Position numbers and translations under genes: made by a program. A DNA stretch of 64,000 bases from Caprimulgus europaeus (Eukaryota; Chordata; Aves; Caprimulgiformes; Caprimulgidae). The notes beneath the pieces were generated by a model. The model worked only from the letters and a program-made list of their open reading frames with translations. It had not been told where the DNA came from and did not search any database. Positions 24,795 through 35,986 of this stretch are shown in pieces. Each line of letters starts with the position of its first letter. The first letter of the stretch is position 1. The stretch covers positions 70,537,474-70,601,473 of the forward strand of contig OU015528.1 of the NCBI GenBank assembly GCA_907165065.1, in the 5' to 3' direction.

Positions 24795-25140
24795 TCCATG
24801 GTGGAGCAAAGACCACCTGTAACCTGTGGACGACCCCATGCCGGAGCAGGTGGATGTCTGAAGGAGGCTGTGACCCCGCGGGAAGCCCGCACTGGAGCAG
24901 ATTCCTGTCAGGACCTGTAGCCCGTGGAGAGAGGAGCCCACGCTGGAGCAGGTTTGCTGGCAGGACTTGTGACCCCGTGGGGGACTCGCGCTGGAGCAGT
25001 CCCTTCCTGAAGGACTGCACCCCATGGAATAGACCCAGACTGGAGCAGCTCGTGAAGAGCTGTCAGTCATGGGAAGGACTCACGTTGGAGAAGTTTGTGG
25101 AGGACTGTCTCCCGTGAGAGGGACCCCACGCTGGTGTGGG
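24795..25140 (+). repeat. Degenerate 45-51 bp tandem array inside the LTR
   Basis: A CTGGAGCAG-like core recurs eight times, with its GGAGCA or equivalent at 24803, 24843, 24894, 24945, 24993, 25042, 25087 and 25133. Spacings are 40, 51, 51, 48, 49, 45 and 46 bp. Between cores lie variants of GGACTTGTGACCCCGTGG. The array is GC-rich and CpG-rich and gives long stop-free frames on both strands (plus 24602-25117, minus 24583-25020). These I regard as by-products, not genes. Confidence 0.85.
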
Positions 25141-25342
25141 GGAAGGAGTCCTCCCCCTGAGGAGGAAGCAGCAGCAGAAACAACGTGTGATGAACTGACC
25201 CCAACCCCATTACCTGTCCCCTGCGCTGCTGGGGGGAGTAGGTGGAAATCAGGAAAGAGATTAAGCCCGGGAAGAAGGGAGGGATGGGGGAGGTGTTTTA
25301 AGTTTTGGTTTTACTTCTCATTCTCCTCTAATTTTGATTGGT

Positions 25343-25348
25343 AATAAA
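25343..25348 (+). terminator. LTR polyadenylation signal AATAAA
   Basis: AATAAA in GGTAATAAAGTAAATTTG, followed by T-rich sequence, lies about 190 bp before the LTR end. This is the expected R/U5 position of a retroviral poly(A) signal. Confidence 0.65.
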
Positions 25349-25538
25349 GTAAATTTGTTTTTCCCCCAAGTCAAGTCTGTTTTGCCCATGCCAGTAACTG
25401 GTGAGTGATCTCTCTCCGTCCTTATCTCCACCCATGAGCTTTTCATTATATTTTTCTTCCCCTGCCCAGTTGAGGAGGGGGAGTGATAGAGTGGGCTTTG
25501 GTGGGCATCTGGCCTCTGGTCAGGGTCAACCCACCACA

Positions 25539-25543
25539 CAGGT
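25539..25543. repeat. Right target-site duplication of the solo LTR (CAGGT)
   Basis: Exact copy of the CAGGT at 24375-24379, directly after the terminal CCACCACA of the LTR. Confidence 0.75.
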
Positions 25544-28500
25544 CAGTGGATCAATTTTAACATGCTAATGCTCTGGACATTCAGATTTTTCCTGATTTGT
25601 TCTTTTCTACTGCTTGGATTTGTAAGAGGTACATTGGCTTCATAGCATTCAGGCCAAAATGTATATTTTTATACTGACAGTGCTGTGGACTATCAACAAG
25701 CAAACTTTGGGCAGAAAAGTTTTAAATGGTTTAACATGGGCATGTGCACACAGATTTCTATTTCGTTGGCATGATCTGCAACCATTAACAAATATCTGCT
25801 GCTTCTCACGCTCAAAATAAAAGTGGAATCCTCAGAAAATCAGAGGCCTGGATATTTGGAAAAGGCTTTTTGGTCTTTTAATGTTGTAGTTCAGTAAAAC
25901 AAAGCCCACTCATCACCCTTGAAAAATGTCATGTCCTCAAAAATCTTTTTAAACCATTCTTTGGAAACAATGATGACAGAGAAGTAGCATATTTGTTATT
26001 ATTCACTGCTCCTTTGTAAGGGAGAATTTGACCAAAAATAGCATGTCAAGCCTCCATAGCTACCGAGCACACAGAACCCACAATAATTTGGGGAATATTT
26101 TTGTTATTTTTCAGTGTCAGCAAAAAAAGACAAGCAAACAAACAAAGAGAAAACTTCCCAAAGAAGCTGTGAAGTCTATTGTTGTACACTTGACTGTATT
26201 GTGAATATGTTCTGCATTTGTCTGTTGAACTTCTTTAAAACTTAACCAACACTGAGAAATACTGAATGACTTAATGGCCATGTGAGATTTTTTTCTCTCA
26301 TGTGCATATTACTGACCAAAGCTGCATTGCCTGGTGGTAAAATTAAGTATAATATCCCCCGTAGAAATAGAGAATCTAATTGTCACCTGTCAATCCTCAC
26401 TGATAGTCACAATAGTTGCTAATTAACTGCACAGAAAAGGTCAAGGAAGGAGGCATCAGAAATGAGATTCCTGTGGTGAAGTCCTACGTACAACTCGGTT
26501 TGACCAAAACAACTTGCATCTGGACAAAATTAGCACTCATACTGCAGATTCTTTGAACTCTGAGCTAGTGACCAAAGTGGCTTGGATGCAAATATATTTA
26601 TGTGTGTATATATAAACAGAGATGCACACGACTCAGAAAGACTGCCAACCAAGTTTTCTGTAGGGCCAGTCACCAAGACATATGAGAATCTGTGTCACAT
26701 CTGTTAATGTTACACTTGGTACTTCAACCATAGACAGAGAAAAAGCACATAATGTGGTTAAATGGAAGATGCATACGTGGAAAAAAGGATACTGTCATCT
26801 TTGACGGCACATCAAACAGCGAAAAGTACTGAGCTTTCAGATGTAAAACACATGGCTAAGGCTTGTAATTTACCATACAAGAGTCTAAAAATGTAAAAAA
26901 TCTCATTATAGCAGCCAGGTTAAACATTTAAATTCCAAGATGGAAAATTATTCTGTTGCTAGTTTTCTTCAGAGCTTTGCTTCTGTTAACTCCTGTAATC
27001 CCGATCCTGACTCAGTCAGAATTGCCAGGAGTGCATACATCAAGTGAGAAAAAAGATTTAAATAGGTCCTCAAAGCAGTTTTTCACTATTTTCACTAATA
27101 TTCTCTCACTGATTTTAAAATTTACTGGTTGACAAGGCCTAGAACTTTAATTAAATGTTTCCAATATCAGTGGAACAAAGCCAGAACAATGTAATGTTAC
27201 TGCAAGACTGGCACATTTTCATAGTAACTCTATATAGCTTTCTACATCCAAAAGTTAGGTTTGCAACCAGTAAAAGGCTTACTGTTAAAATGCTTGAATA
27301 CATTTGTTGCTCCCCATAACAGTGTGCAAAGGAAGGACATATGCGACACATGCTCAGATTTCTTGTTTCTGTACTCTTTCTTCAGAATATTCTTGCAAAA
27401 TATGCCACCAACAGCATGATGCCAAGTGCCTTAAGGGTCACACTGGGCTTGCTTCACAGAACTACAACAATTATATCATGGTGGCGTTGACATGCAGCCG
27501 TGTCCAAACAGCTGCTAAAGAGATGACAGGATACCATCTGTCAGGAAAAACCATGCCCAGCTGCTGTCTAATCTGAAGATTACTTCTGACACGATGCAGA
27601 TGGCACAAAAAGCTTCATTACCAGGTTAGTTAACCAAGTAAAAAAAATCCAGTGTTACAATAGCAAAAGCCTTCCTACAGCTATAACAATGAGGCCTGAA
27701 GAAAATGGTGTTCATGCCATGGCAGAGCAGAAGGCACTACAGTTCACCAGACAGAAGATGAAAGCCAACAAGATACTAAAAAAATCTGACAGCCTCTGCT
27801 GTAAGGCTGCTAACATGCTCTGCCAGGATAATTTGTTCTTATAAACAAATCACATCTGTCCTCTAAGTTTACTCTCCTCTGAGGCCCCCCATGACACAGG
27901 CCAAAATGCAAGAGAGAACGTTCCCGTAAGGTACCTTCCTTACCCAGGAGAGCAAGGAAAAGATTTTTGTTTTCTGGAATATCAACCTTCTCCCTCTTGC
28001 TATCAAATTAGATGTAATTTTCTTCATTGCTTTGCCTATTAAGGAAATTGGTAGCACCTCTAAGGACTTCAAAGAACACAGTTAGCTGACATTAACAGGC
28101 CCACTGCTTTTCTTTCTGCTGCTTCCAAGAAATAAACATTTGCTATAAGCAAAAAGATGCTAGGGTACCCTTTTCAATATGTTTATAGTTTTACACTACT
28201 ATGATCTTGGTTTTTTTGTGATTCACATTGCATGTCTGGTGATTGGAATAAATTATACAGATTTCATTGCTGTAACATGAAAAGTATGAGAGGAATTTTC
28301 CATCTAAAAGGTTTAGCAACACAACTCACTTTCAGTAAGATTTGCCCTGTGAGGCCATAATTGCTTCTGAAAGCCCCACCCTCTACTAAATTTTAGGAAA
28401 AAAGATAATGTAATTTAATAATACAGCATACTGTATTTCACAAACATGTATTGTCCTCTAGCCTCTGCCAAAATACATAAAATGTATAAAAAAAGATAGG

Positions 28501-30070
28501 AAGCAATGCCAAATGCAGAAAAGGAACTTTGTTTTAATCATGTAGTTAGTTTACAATTAGCAAATGCAGTAATTCCATTTAAGGTTACAAACTGAGGATG
28601 CAGAACTCATAAAGAAGAGTGCAGCTAGTAAAGAAGCTGGATGACTAACGTCTTCTCATGCTTTTTAATTTTTTAAAGAAGAGGTTTTAAATAACAGGAA
28701 TACAGGGATGGCATCAAAACAGTTGCTCTACAGTTAGTAATTTTTTAGAATGCTTTTTCTATATGTTATTTTGGTAGGATTATATGAAATACTAAATAAA
28801 CAAACTGTAAACTGTCCCTCTCTTCTGTGTAGCTTTAAACAGCTTGTGCATGGGTATACAAGAACTCGCATTATTAGTGAGCAGCAAAGCACAGGTTTAG
28901 GAGCTGGAATTCCCTTTGGATGTTTATGTAAAGTATAAATAGATACACCTTAAGATGAAAGTAAATAATGGAAATTAGGTCTTGATTATGATTATGAACT
29001 CTCTGTGGACTGCGTTGACCTAGACTTTGTGTTACCGAATCCCTTTTGGGGTGATTCAGACATACACAATAATAAATGCTGTTCTTGTTCTGTCTGACAT
29101 GCCTGTATTTACCATAATACCTGTCAGTTTTGTGTCTTTATTCTCATAGTATATCTGTGATGTAGCATCAATACTGATCCACTGATGGGAAATTGCAGAC
29201 AGAGGACCAAGGTACTTACTCAAAGCATCACCACAAAGCTGTTAAGCAGTTGAGAGGTGAGCCTCCATCTGCAGGAGGCACCACAGCTGCTTGGTCAGCC
29301 TTCTGCCAAAACATATTGAAGCAAAATTGGCAGGAAAGTAATTTTGCTTCCTTAATCATTAAAAACTTGATCAGGGTACAAACACAGAGAAGCAGAGGGT
29401 GTGCTTTATCATGCCCATGCCTGTATCCAAGGGAGTAATGCAGGCTCCCTTGAACTTTGACAACTCAGATCACTTCTCTGTGCTTCATTTTACCTACTGG
29501 ATAATATCCCTTGCAATGCTTTTGATGCATCTTTCTCCAAAGCCATTATTAAAATACCAAATATTGTTATTGTTTGTACCATTCAAGTTTTTGAGTCAGC
29601 AGAACAGGTCTGAATATCATACAAACAACCACTGTGTTGAAATTCTTTACATACTTTTGCAGCGTAGGCTGGATAAATCCCTGTAAATGCAATGGTTTGG
29701 TTCACCCTTCTTTATAGAAACTGGAAAATTATCAGCTACTTGGGGGAAAATACATTTTATATTTTCCAAAATAGTGTTTTCCATTTGAGGGTAAATATGA
29801 AATAGTAAAACATATAATAAACTTTCCACTATGTTTTCCATAAAAGCTAGAACTATTGCTTCATTCAAAAATTAAATGCATGCTGCTAGCGCTGCCAGCT
29901 TCAGTGAAAGCTCTCATTTTCTTTTCTAACACTGCTGTACTAACAAGGAAATCTACCAAGAGTGAGGAACCGCACTGCCCACCTAGCATTCACTGCAACA
30001 AAGTCCAGACAGTATAGATTGTTGTCTCTACAATATCCTAAATACAGGAGTCAAAAACTTCCAGTAGCTG

Positions 30071-30141
30071 TTCTTTTTTTTTCTTTCTTTCTTTTTTCTT
30101 TATTTTTTTCCTCTCTCCCCCCTTCCTCCCGCTTCCCCCTG
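30071..30141. repeat. Polypyrimidine (T/C-rich) tract
   Basis: About 70 bp of nearly pure pyrimidine, beginning T-rich (TTTCTTTCTTTC) and ending C-rich (CCTCTCTCCCCCC). It has H-DNA potential on the plus strand. Confidence 0.8.
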
Positions 30142-30759
30142 CATTTTACAAAGAAGCAGCAGCTCCAAGAACAACTCTCTGGCAGGGTGCTGTACATGCT
30201 GACTTGGAAACTCATCTCTGATTCTAATCCAAACCAGCAGGCTGTGAAGAAAACCACAGTCTCTCAAGTGCAGCACACATTTCTCCCCCACCACCGTTCT
30301 ACTGAGACACTGTGTCATCAAAGATTTTATGTTCTCAGCAGGTGGGGAATACGTACCTCACAGACACCAATGCTTTCAATCACAATCCAAACAATGCATT
30401 GTTTTTTAAAGGGACAATTTTCTGTTAAATGGTATGAAAAATGTTCTATACAGTTCCAGAGCTGTATCAAGTCATTCAGATAGCAGAGGGGTAAGTGCAT
30501 CAGACCTGGAGCGCACCTACAGTCACAGCTATATCTTAAAAATATATCCTCCTATAGCTATAGAACAGAACAGTTATGCACACAACTCTTATAGACATAA
30601 CTGATTCAAACCCACTGTAATTAAAACAACTATGAATCCTTAAGGCCATTGCAGCCATCCAGTAAATCAGCTTCAAACACTTGCACAACCAGAAGATCAG
30701 CTCTTTGTCAGTACATGTCTGTTGTACTATCTCCTTCTACACTCTGCATTAATTTTCCC

Positions 30760-30800
30760 TTCTAAAATATTATGTTGATATTCTAAATACTATGTTGATA
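30760..30800. repeat. Short tandem duplication, about 20 bp, two copies
   Basis: TTCTAAAATATTATGTTGATA is followed at once by TTCTAAATACTATGTTGATA, two near-identical units that differ by one indel and one substitution. Confidence 0.8.
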
Positions 30801-33800
30801 GACTTTTGTACATATCTCTGCACTTAAAAGTCAACAAGATAGAAGACATCTCCTATCCTGTCTCTAACAGTATATTGTGTGTTACATCGCAGTGTTTTGA
30901 TACTTACGTTGTTTTTAAAAGCATTGACCCACCAAGGCCTGTACCACGTTGCATTTCTGGTGCAACAATAATTTCTTTTATAATCTAAAAGCAGTTAATT
31001 ACTGATGGGGAAAACCTGGTGTCTTCCTGGAGCACAGGAGAGGGCTGAGATATCAAAAAGAATGCTGCTTAAATGGCTGAACACTCTCAATACAGAAGCC
31101 CTTGGATTAAGTCTCTCCCTTTTTAATTTTATTTTTTTTCTTTTTTTTTTAGTGAGGGTAACTTCAGTGTAGCATCTGCATTCAGAATTGCAAACCTAGT
31201 TCAGAGCTTCTTCATATTTCAGTGCTTTATAGAGATGTACTCAATCCTTGGTTCCAGGGATGCATCCTGGAACCAAACTGTACGTAAGACTCATCATGTT
31301 ATCCGAAATAGAGGCTTTTATAGGAGTTTCAAACAGTCAAATAAATATGTTCTCCCTAGGCCCCTAATATTTAATCATGGAAATATTAAATTATTTTACA
31401 GCTGGAATCCCACCAGAAAGTAGATACCGTATACATTCAGCATATTTAGTATTTATCATTTCTTGTGGGAGTAGCCGATAAGAAATGCTAACAGGAAAGT
31501 GGATTTGGCATACATGTGAGGGAAAGGCTGACCTTCACTAAAATGTGTCTGAAGAAAAAAAAAACCCAACCTGATGCATTTACAGCTTACACTGGGGATG
31601 CCTCATCTTTCTGCAGATCCAGCAGTGTTTTCACATCACTAATGTTTTAACCAGACACAGCATTTACCTTACACTTGTACTAGCCAAACCCACCTCATTA
31701 TTACTAGTTCCCTGTGGCCTTTATTATTCTTTATCAGCATAATGAATCACATCAATCTAACATGACAAATGCATTGAGCTTCCAGTTCTGCTGTGCTTAC
31801 CTCAGGTGTAGCAGCATGGAGGGGTTACTCCAAGTAAAACATTCATGTTGAACCTCAAATAAAAAATAAAACCCAACTATAAACTATCAAAAGACCAAGT
31901 TCTGACCTCAGCCATAAGCTCTCACATCTTTCTTGTCCTTTCTTGAAAAAAAAACTATCTCTACTCAATGAGGGATGGTGGCTCATCTCAGCTCCTTCTT
32001 TCAAAATCAGCATCATCAGTTGTTTATTCACTTCTCTGCATCTGTGTGTGATATCACTAAATCAGACCAATCTTGGCCTGAAAAATTGCATACAGGTGCA
32101 GTAATACTTCCTTCCACACAAATATATTTTGTGTCTATGTGAATTAGGTTGGCTAATGCCTCTTGTAGTATTTATTTTTAAATATAGGCAGATCTAGGCT
32201 GGCTCAATTCTTGGCAAGGAGGCCACTTAGGCACTGTATGCAAACATAAAGAAGTCATATTCAAGCAGTTTGCAAATACCAGCCCAACTTCTATGCCCTT
32301 TCAAGACAAATTCAGTGAATCAAGTAATTAATTTTTTCATGCAACTACAGCTGTTATAGTAAGAAAGAATTCCTTGCCTGGATTTATTTGTTCATAATTT
32401 GTTTGTTCATGGACCTAGCACATGGAAGCAAAAACTTAATTTCACATGTATAGACCACACTGATGGCAGAAGAGTTTTCTGGGGTAGTTCTAGCTAACTA
32501 GGTATTGCAATAACCACATTTAAGGTTGAAAAGACCAGTAACACAAAATTAAGCTATTTGTGTTTGCAATTCCCAGACTGAAATGTGATCATTCTGCTTA
32601 ATTTATTATACACTTTGCAGAAGAGCATATTCATTATAAAGCAAAGTGAGGCTACTTATTTACTCATTTGCAGAATACTGAAAGTACACTGGGTAGGATC
32701 CAAAACCTGATAATCTTACTCAGTTTAAGGATGGTAGAACCCACAGGATTTAATGAACTTCTGTTTAAGCAAAAGTTCTATTTCTTCCTCTAGTACATTG
32801 CTTTTTAACCTTTTAGCAGCTGATCTTTAAATATATTGCCCTCTCTTTCTCTCCTGCCTTGTATCACTGCATCTTTATTCACCCTCAAAGCCCTGTTGCT
32901 GCGTCCTCACCAGCCTTCACTTTCTTCCTTTTCCCTCAAAGTGATGGTGTCTGCTGCAGCCAAACCGAAGCCTTTGCCTAATATGCCCAGAGAACTTACC
33001 AGTCTAGACTCTGCTCCACACTATGCCTCACTTCCAGTATTGGAGGTGGACTGGCACACTTTTACAGATACATGTGCAGGAGCTCAATATTCATGTTCAT
33101 GTAATATTGATGACCAAAGCCACTCAAGAAGCAGCGAGCAGCGATTAAAAGTGAGTAAATCCTTGAGATCACAAAGAATGCGCAAATGCACAAAATCAAG
33201 TTACAAACCACAAAACCAATAGATTGCCATGGTAAAACTTACTGGCAGTAACAAAATTTACATTTTTCCTTTCTGGTATATATGGTTCATTCCAATAGCT
33301 CAAGTTGTATTTTCTTTGGGCATACTATACTGGTCTTTAAATTTCTGGCTCAGTTAAAGTCAGAATAAGAACATGGGACATCTCTAGAGGGATTCCAGAA
33401 ATGTTAACAGACATCTTCAGTGCAGGAAACTCAACTCAGCACAGTATAATATGGAAAAAAAAAAGAAGAGGGGAAAAAAATTATGAAAGCTGAATGAAAA
33501 ATGTGGGAAATGTCAGGCTTATAATAGTATGCACCACAACACAAACCATGGCATCATTCATGGCATGATGGCAGTCATCCCAGACCTGTATCAGGAAATA
33601 TGCAATTTTGCAAAAGCAACTGAAAAGTGAATTTTGGAGCCTTCTTTAGCTCATTAAAAATCTCTGTCTTATTTCCACTGAAGTAGGTGCTGAAATATTG
33701 TCTTATTTCATGGATCTGAGATAGTATGCTTGGATTTGCTCATTTTCAGTTTAAAAAGGGATACACATTAGAGCCAAAAATTATGATCATTAATACATTT

Positions 33801-33929
33801 TTTGAGGAGAAGTTTCATTTTTATGTTTGTGTAGATGCTCACTTCTAGACATTTCACTTTTTAATAAGCAGTCCATACAACCCTAACAAAGACTATGGTG
33901 GAGAGACCATGAAAATGAGATAACTTTCG

Positions 33930-34050
33930 TATATATTATGGAAACATTTATATTATGGAAATATATGCAATGCATGGAATCTGGAATATATTGGTATTAT
34001 TTATTTCCAATATATTGAAAATATGGAAATTATTATGGAAAATATAGAAA
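33930..34050. repeat. AT-rich cluster of TATTATGGAAA motifs with an inverted repeat
   Basis: TATTATGGAAA or close variants recur several times, near 33935, 33952, 34021 and 34032. Within the cluster AATATATTGG (33985-33994) is the exact complement of CCAATATATT (34007-34016), with a 12-nt AT loop. It may be degenerate satellite-like sequence or local slippage. Confidence 0.5.
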
Positions 34051-34439
34051 TTAATTAATCAGCATCAAACACCAACATCTTGTCCTCCTACAAAACTACT
34101 GCAGAAATAACAGATTTCATTAAAAAATGTTAGAGGTAACGGATTGCTGCCAATTACTTGATTATATTTCAGCAAAGGCAAGAAATGCATATTTTATTTG
34201 TTATACCACTCACATGGAAGCCAATGTAACCAGGTTCTCCAAATCAAAATGGTGAAGCAGAGTTGGTAAGGTTGGTATATAAGAGATATAATGTTATTAT
34301 ATCTTCCTGCTAAGTTGAAGAAGGATCAATATAAGTAGATATGATTTTTTTTTTCTGATAAATATGTGATTATCTGGGGCTATCACTCCCAATTTTCCAA
34401 CACAACCCGTGGAAGTCTGCACAGTTAAATTTTCTCCTA

Positions 34440-35300
34440 TGAATCCATACTGCAAATTAAGTTAGTAACTCCCTGCCTTGTTGTCTGTGGATGTGGGGAA
34501 CAACTGATAACCCCTGTAGTTATAACAGTTTTGAAGACTATTATCAAGTTCTCTTCTCCCACACTATGAGTCTTCTCCTTTCCAGACTAAACAAACCCAG
34601 TTATTTCAAGCTGTCCTTGTAGGTCATATCTTTTATACCTCTTATCAGTCTTGTTGCTGTTCTCTAGACTCCCTTCACTTTGCCTACATCCTTGCTAAGT
34701 GTGGCAAATAGAAATACACTCATCAGTGTGTAGTAGAAGAATTGCCTTCTATGCCTGAAATTGACATTTCCATGGATTTATCTGACACACTTGTGTTATT
34801 ACTTACTCAGTTTGCAAGTAGTACACCTAACTCCAGTTCTGTGATGTTGTTGCCCAATTTTCTTCCATTTTTCCTTTGACAATTTAATTTCTTCTCCCTA
34901 ATTGCACACACAGACTTTGCAGTTCTCCCTATTCAATTTCAATATATTTATTTCAGATAGTTTTTCAATTCAGTGAGATTATTTTGAGCTCTGACCTTAT
35001 CCTCTAAAAATCTTGAAACTCCTCTCAGCTTGGTGTCATGTTCAAATGTAGAAATTATATTCCCTCATCCAAGCTGCTGCTGGAAATGTGTAATAGAAAT
35101 AGATTCCTAACAGACACTTAACAATCACTCTAGAGAAGTCTTTCCATTTTGACAGCAAAACAGTATTCTTAAATTACCCTACACCCACTAAGCATATATT
35201 AAATTAATTTAGACCTTAATTCCATAGTTTGCTTTAACGAATACAAAATGGGGCAATGTAGAATCAAGCTGTAACAGATGCATTTCCTCACATCCATAAA
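34440..35300 (-). mobile_element. Ancient CR1/L3-like LINE relic, minus strand
   Basis: The plus strand shows the antisense pattern of old CR1-group LINEs: CCAGACTAAACAAACCCAGT, TTTCAAGCTGTCCTTGTAGG, CTTGTTGCTGTTCTCTAGAC and AAGTGTGGC. Farther on it has CTTGGTGTCATGTTCAAA, ATTCCCTCATCCAAGCTGCT and a CATCAAAGAAGGAATTCAGA segment. These correspond in order to parts of the reverse-transcriptase coding region read backwards. It is heavily decayed, with indels and no intact frame, so boundaries are approximate. Identification is by remembered consensus. Confidence 0.6.
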
Positions 35301-35864
35301 AGCAGACACTCCATCAAAGAAGGAATTCAGATCAGACTAAAATCTACTTTAGTCCTTATAAATCTACTTTATGTTATTCTATTCACTTCATTATCCCTCC
35401 AATGCACTTAAACTGACTGTTACAGCATTTTGTTTAATTTAGGATTTTTTTGGTTCCAGTATTATTGACAGGCCTGTACTTTCTTAAACTCTCTGTTTAC
35501 ATCTTCACAAAGAGCAGCCTCATCTTTGCTGATGCACCGCGCTCTGATCCACTCAGACATCACCATCCTCTGAGGACTCTTGAGAAGACTCACTAACGCT
35601 GCACTTAGCAAGTAAGAAAAAGAGTCACCTATTAAGTGATTAAAAACGAAGACCCAAGTCTGCAGTGTTAAACTGCGATAACAGGAGCCTGATGTTGTTT
35701 AGGCTGGTGACACACAGCACATTCCCAAGTAAATATTGAGGCTGGGTGCAGTATGGAAATAGCCAAGGGTGATTCCCAGCAAATGCTTTGGATACAGATA
35801 ATCTCTTTTGGAGGCAAATATATATTTTTAGTGGCGATCTTAACTGTTTTATGCCCCATGACAT
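35301..35864. other. Intron segment after the ancient LINE relic
   Basis: Unique AT-rich sequence; possible further decay of the relic cannot be traced by eye. No gene seen. Confidence 0.5.
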
Positions 35865-35986
35865 CAGTACCCAGGAAAGTTCCTAGAAAGTCATACTTAT
35901 TGCTACAAATATAGCCGTGGAATTGCAGTACCCAGGAAAGTTCCTAGAAAGTAATTTTTACTATCAGAAGCATAACCATGGACCTA
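35865..35986. repeat. Tandem duplication of about 61 bp, two copies
   Basis: A 27-bp block beginning CAGTACCCAGGAAAGTTCCT is identical at 35865-35891 and 35926-35952. The remaining 34 bp of each unit are similar but diverged (ATAGCCGTGGA against ATAACCATGGA). One half being identical and the other diverged suggests an older duplication with partial conversion, or selection on the first half. Confidence 0.8.

Larger units (their letters stand above)
24380..25538 (+). mobile_element. Solo LTR of an avian endogenous retrovirus (ERVL-like)
   Basis: This 1159-bp element begins TCTATTGGGTTTGCGTGGCA and ends AACCCACCACA. The start fits an avian LTR consensus beginning TGTACTGGGTTTGCG, with the first G changed to C. 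An exact 5-bp duplication, CAGGT, flanks it. Inside are CCAAT boxes (24505-24509, 24553-24557), a TATA-like ATAATTAAG, a GC-rich tandem array and an AATAAA signal at 25343-25348, in the order U3-R-U5 expects. There are no viral gag, pol or env sequences, so it is a solo LTR left by LTR-LTR recombination. It lies antisense to SEMA3C, the orientation usually tolerated in introns. ERVL assignment rests on the 5-bp duplication and remembered LTR type. Confidence 0.88.
25544..33929. other. Intron segment, unique AT-rich sequence
   Basis: No exon, RNA gene or transposon recognised. It contains a polypyrimidine tract at 30071-30141 and a small 20-bp duplication at 30760-30800. Also present are a TGAGTCAGCA motif at 29592-29601 (MAF/NFE2 type) and CTGACTCAGTCAG near 27006 (AP-1 type). 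The plus-strand frames at 29962-30483 (173 codons, crossing the polypyrimidine tract) and 32836-33222 (128 codons) have no recognisable domain and are treated as chance. Confidence 0.55.

Noticed and set aside
24602..25117. 171-codon plus-strand open frame
   Set aside because: It lies entirely within the solo LTR and follows its tandem array; overlapping long frames on the other strand show it is a by-product of GC-rich periodic sequence.
24380..25538. Full-length endogenous retrovirus
   Set aside because: Only a single LTR with matching target duplications is present; there is no internal gag, pol or env sequence or second LTR.
29962..30483. 173-codon plus-strand open frame
   Set aside because: It crosses a polypyrimidine tract (FFSFFLFSLFFSS peptide), has no known domain, and no exon signals were recognised.
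32836..33222. 128-codon plus-strand open frame
   Set aside because: Low-complexity Ser/Leu-rich start, no domain recognised; judged chance.
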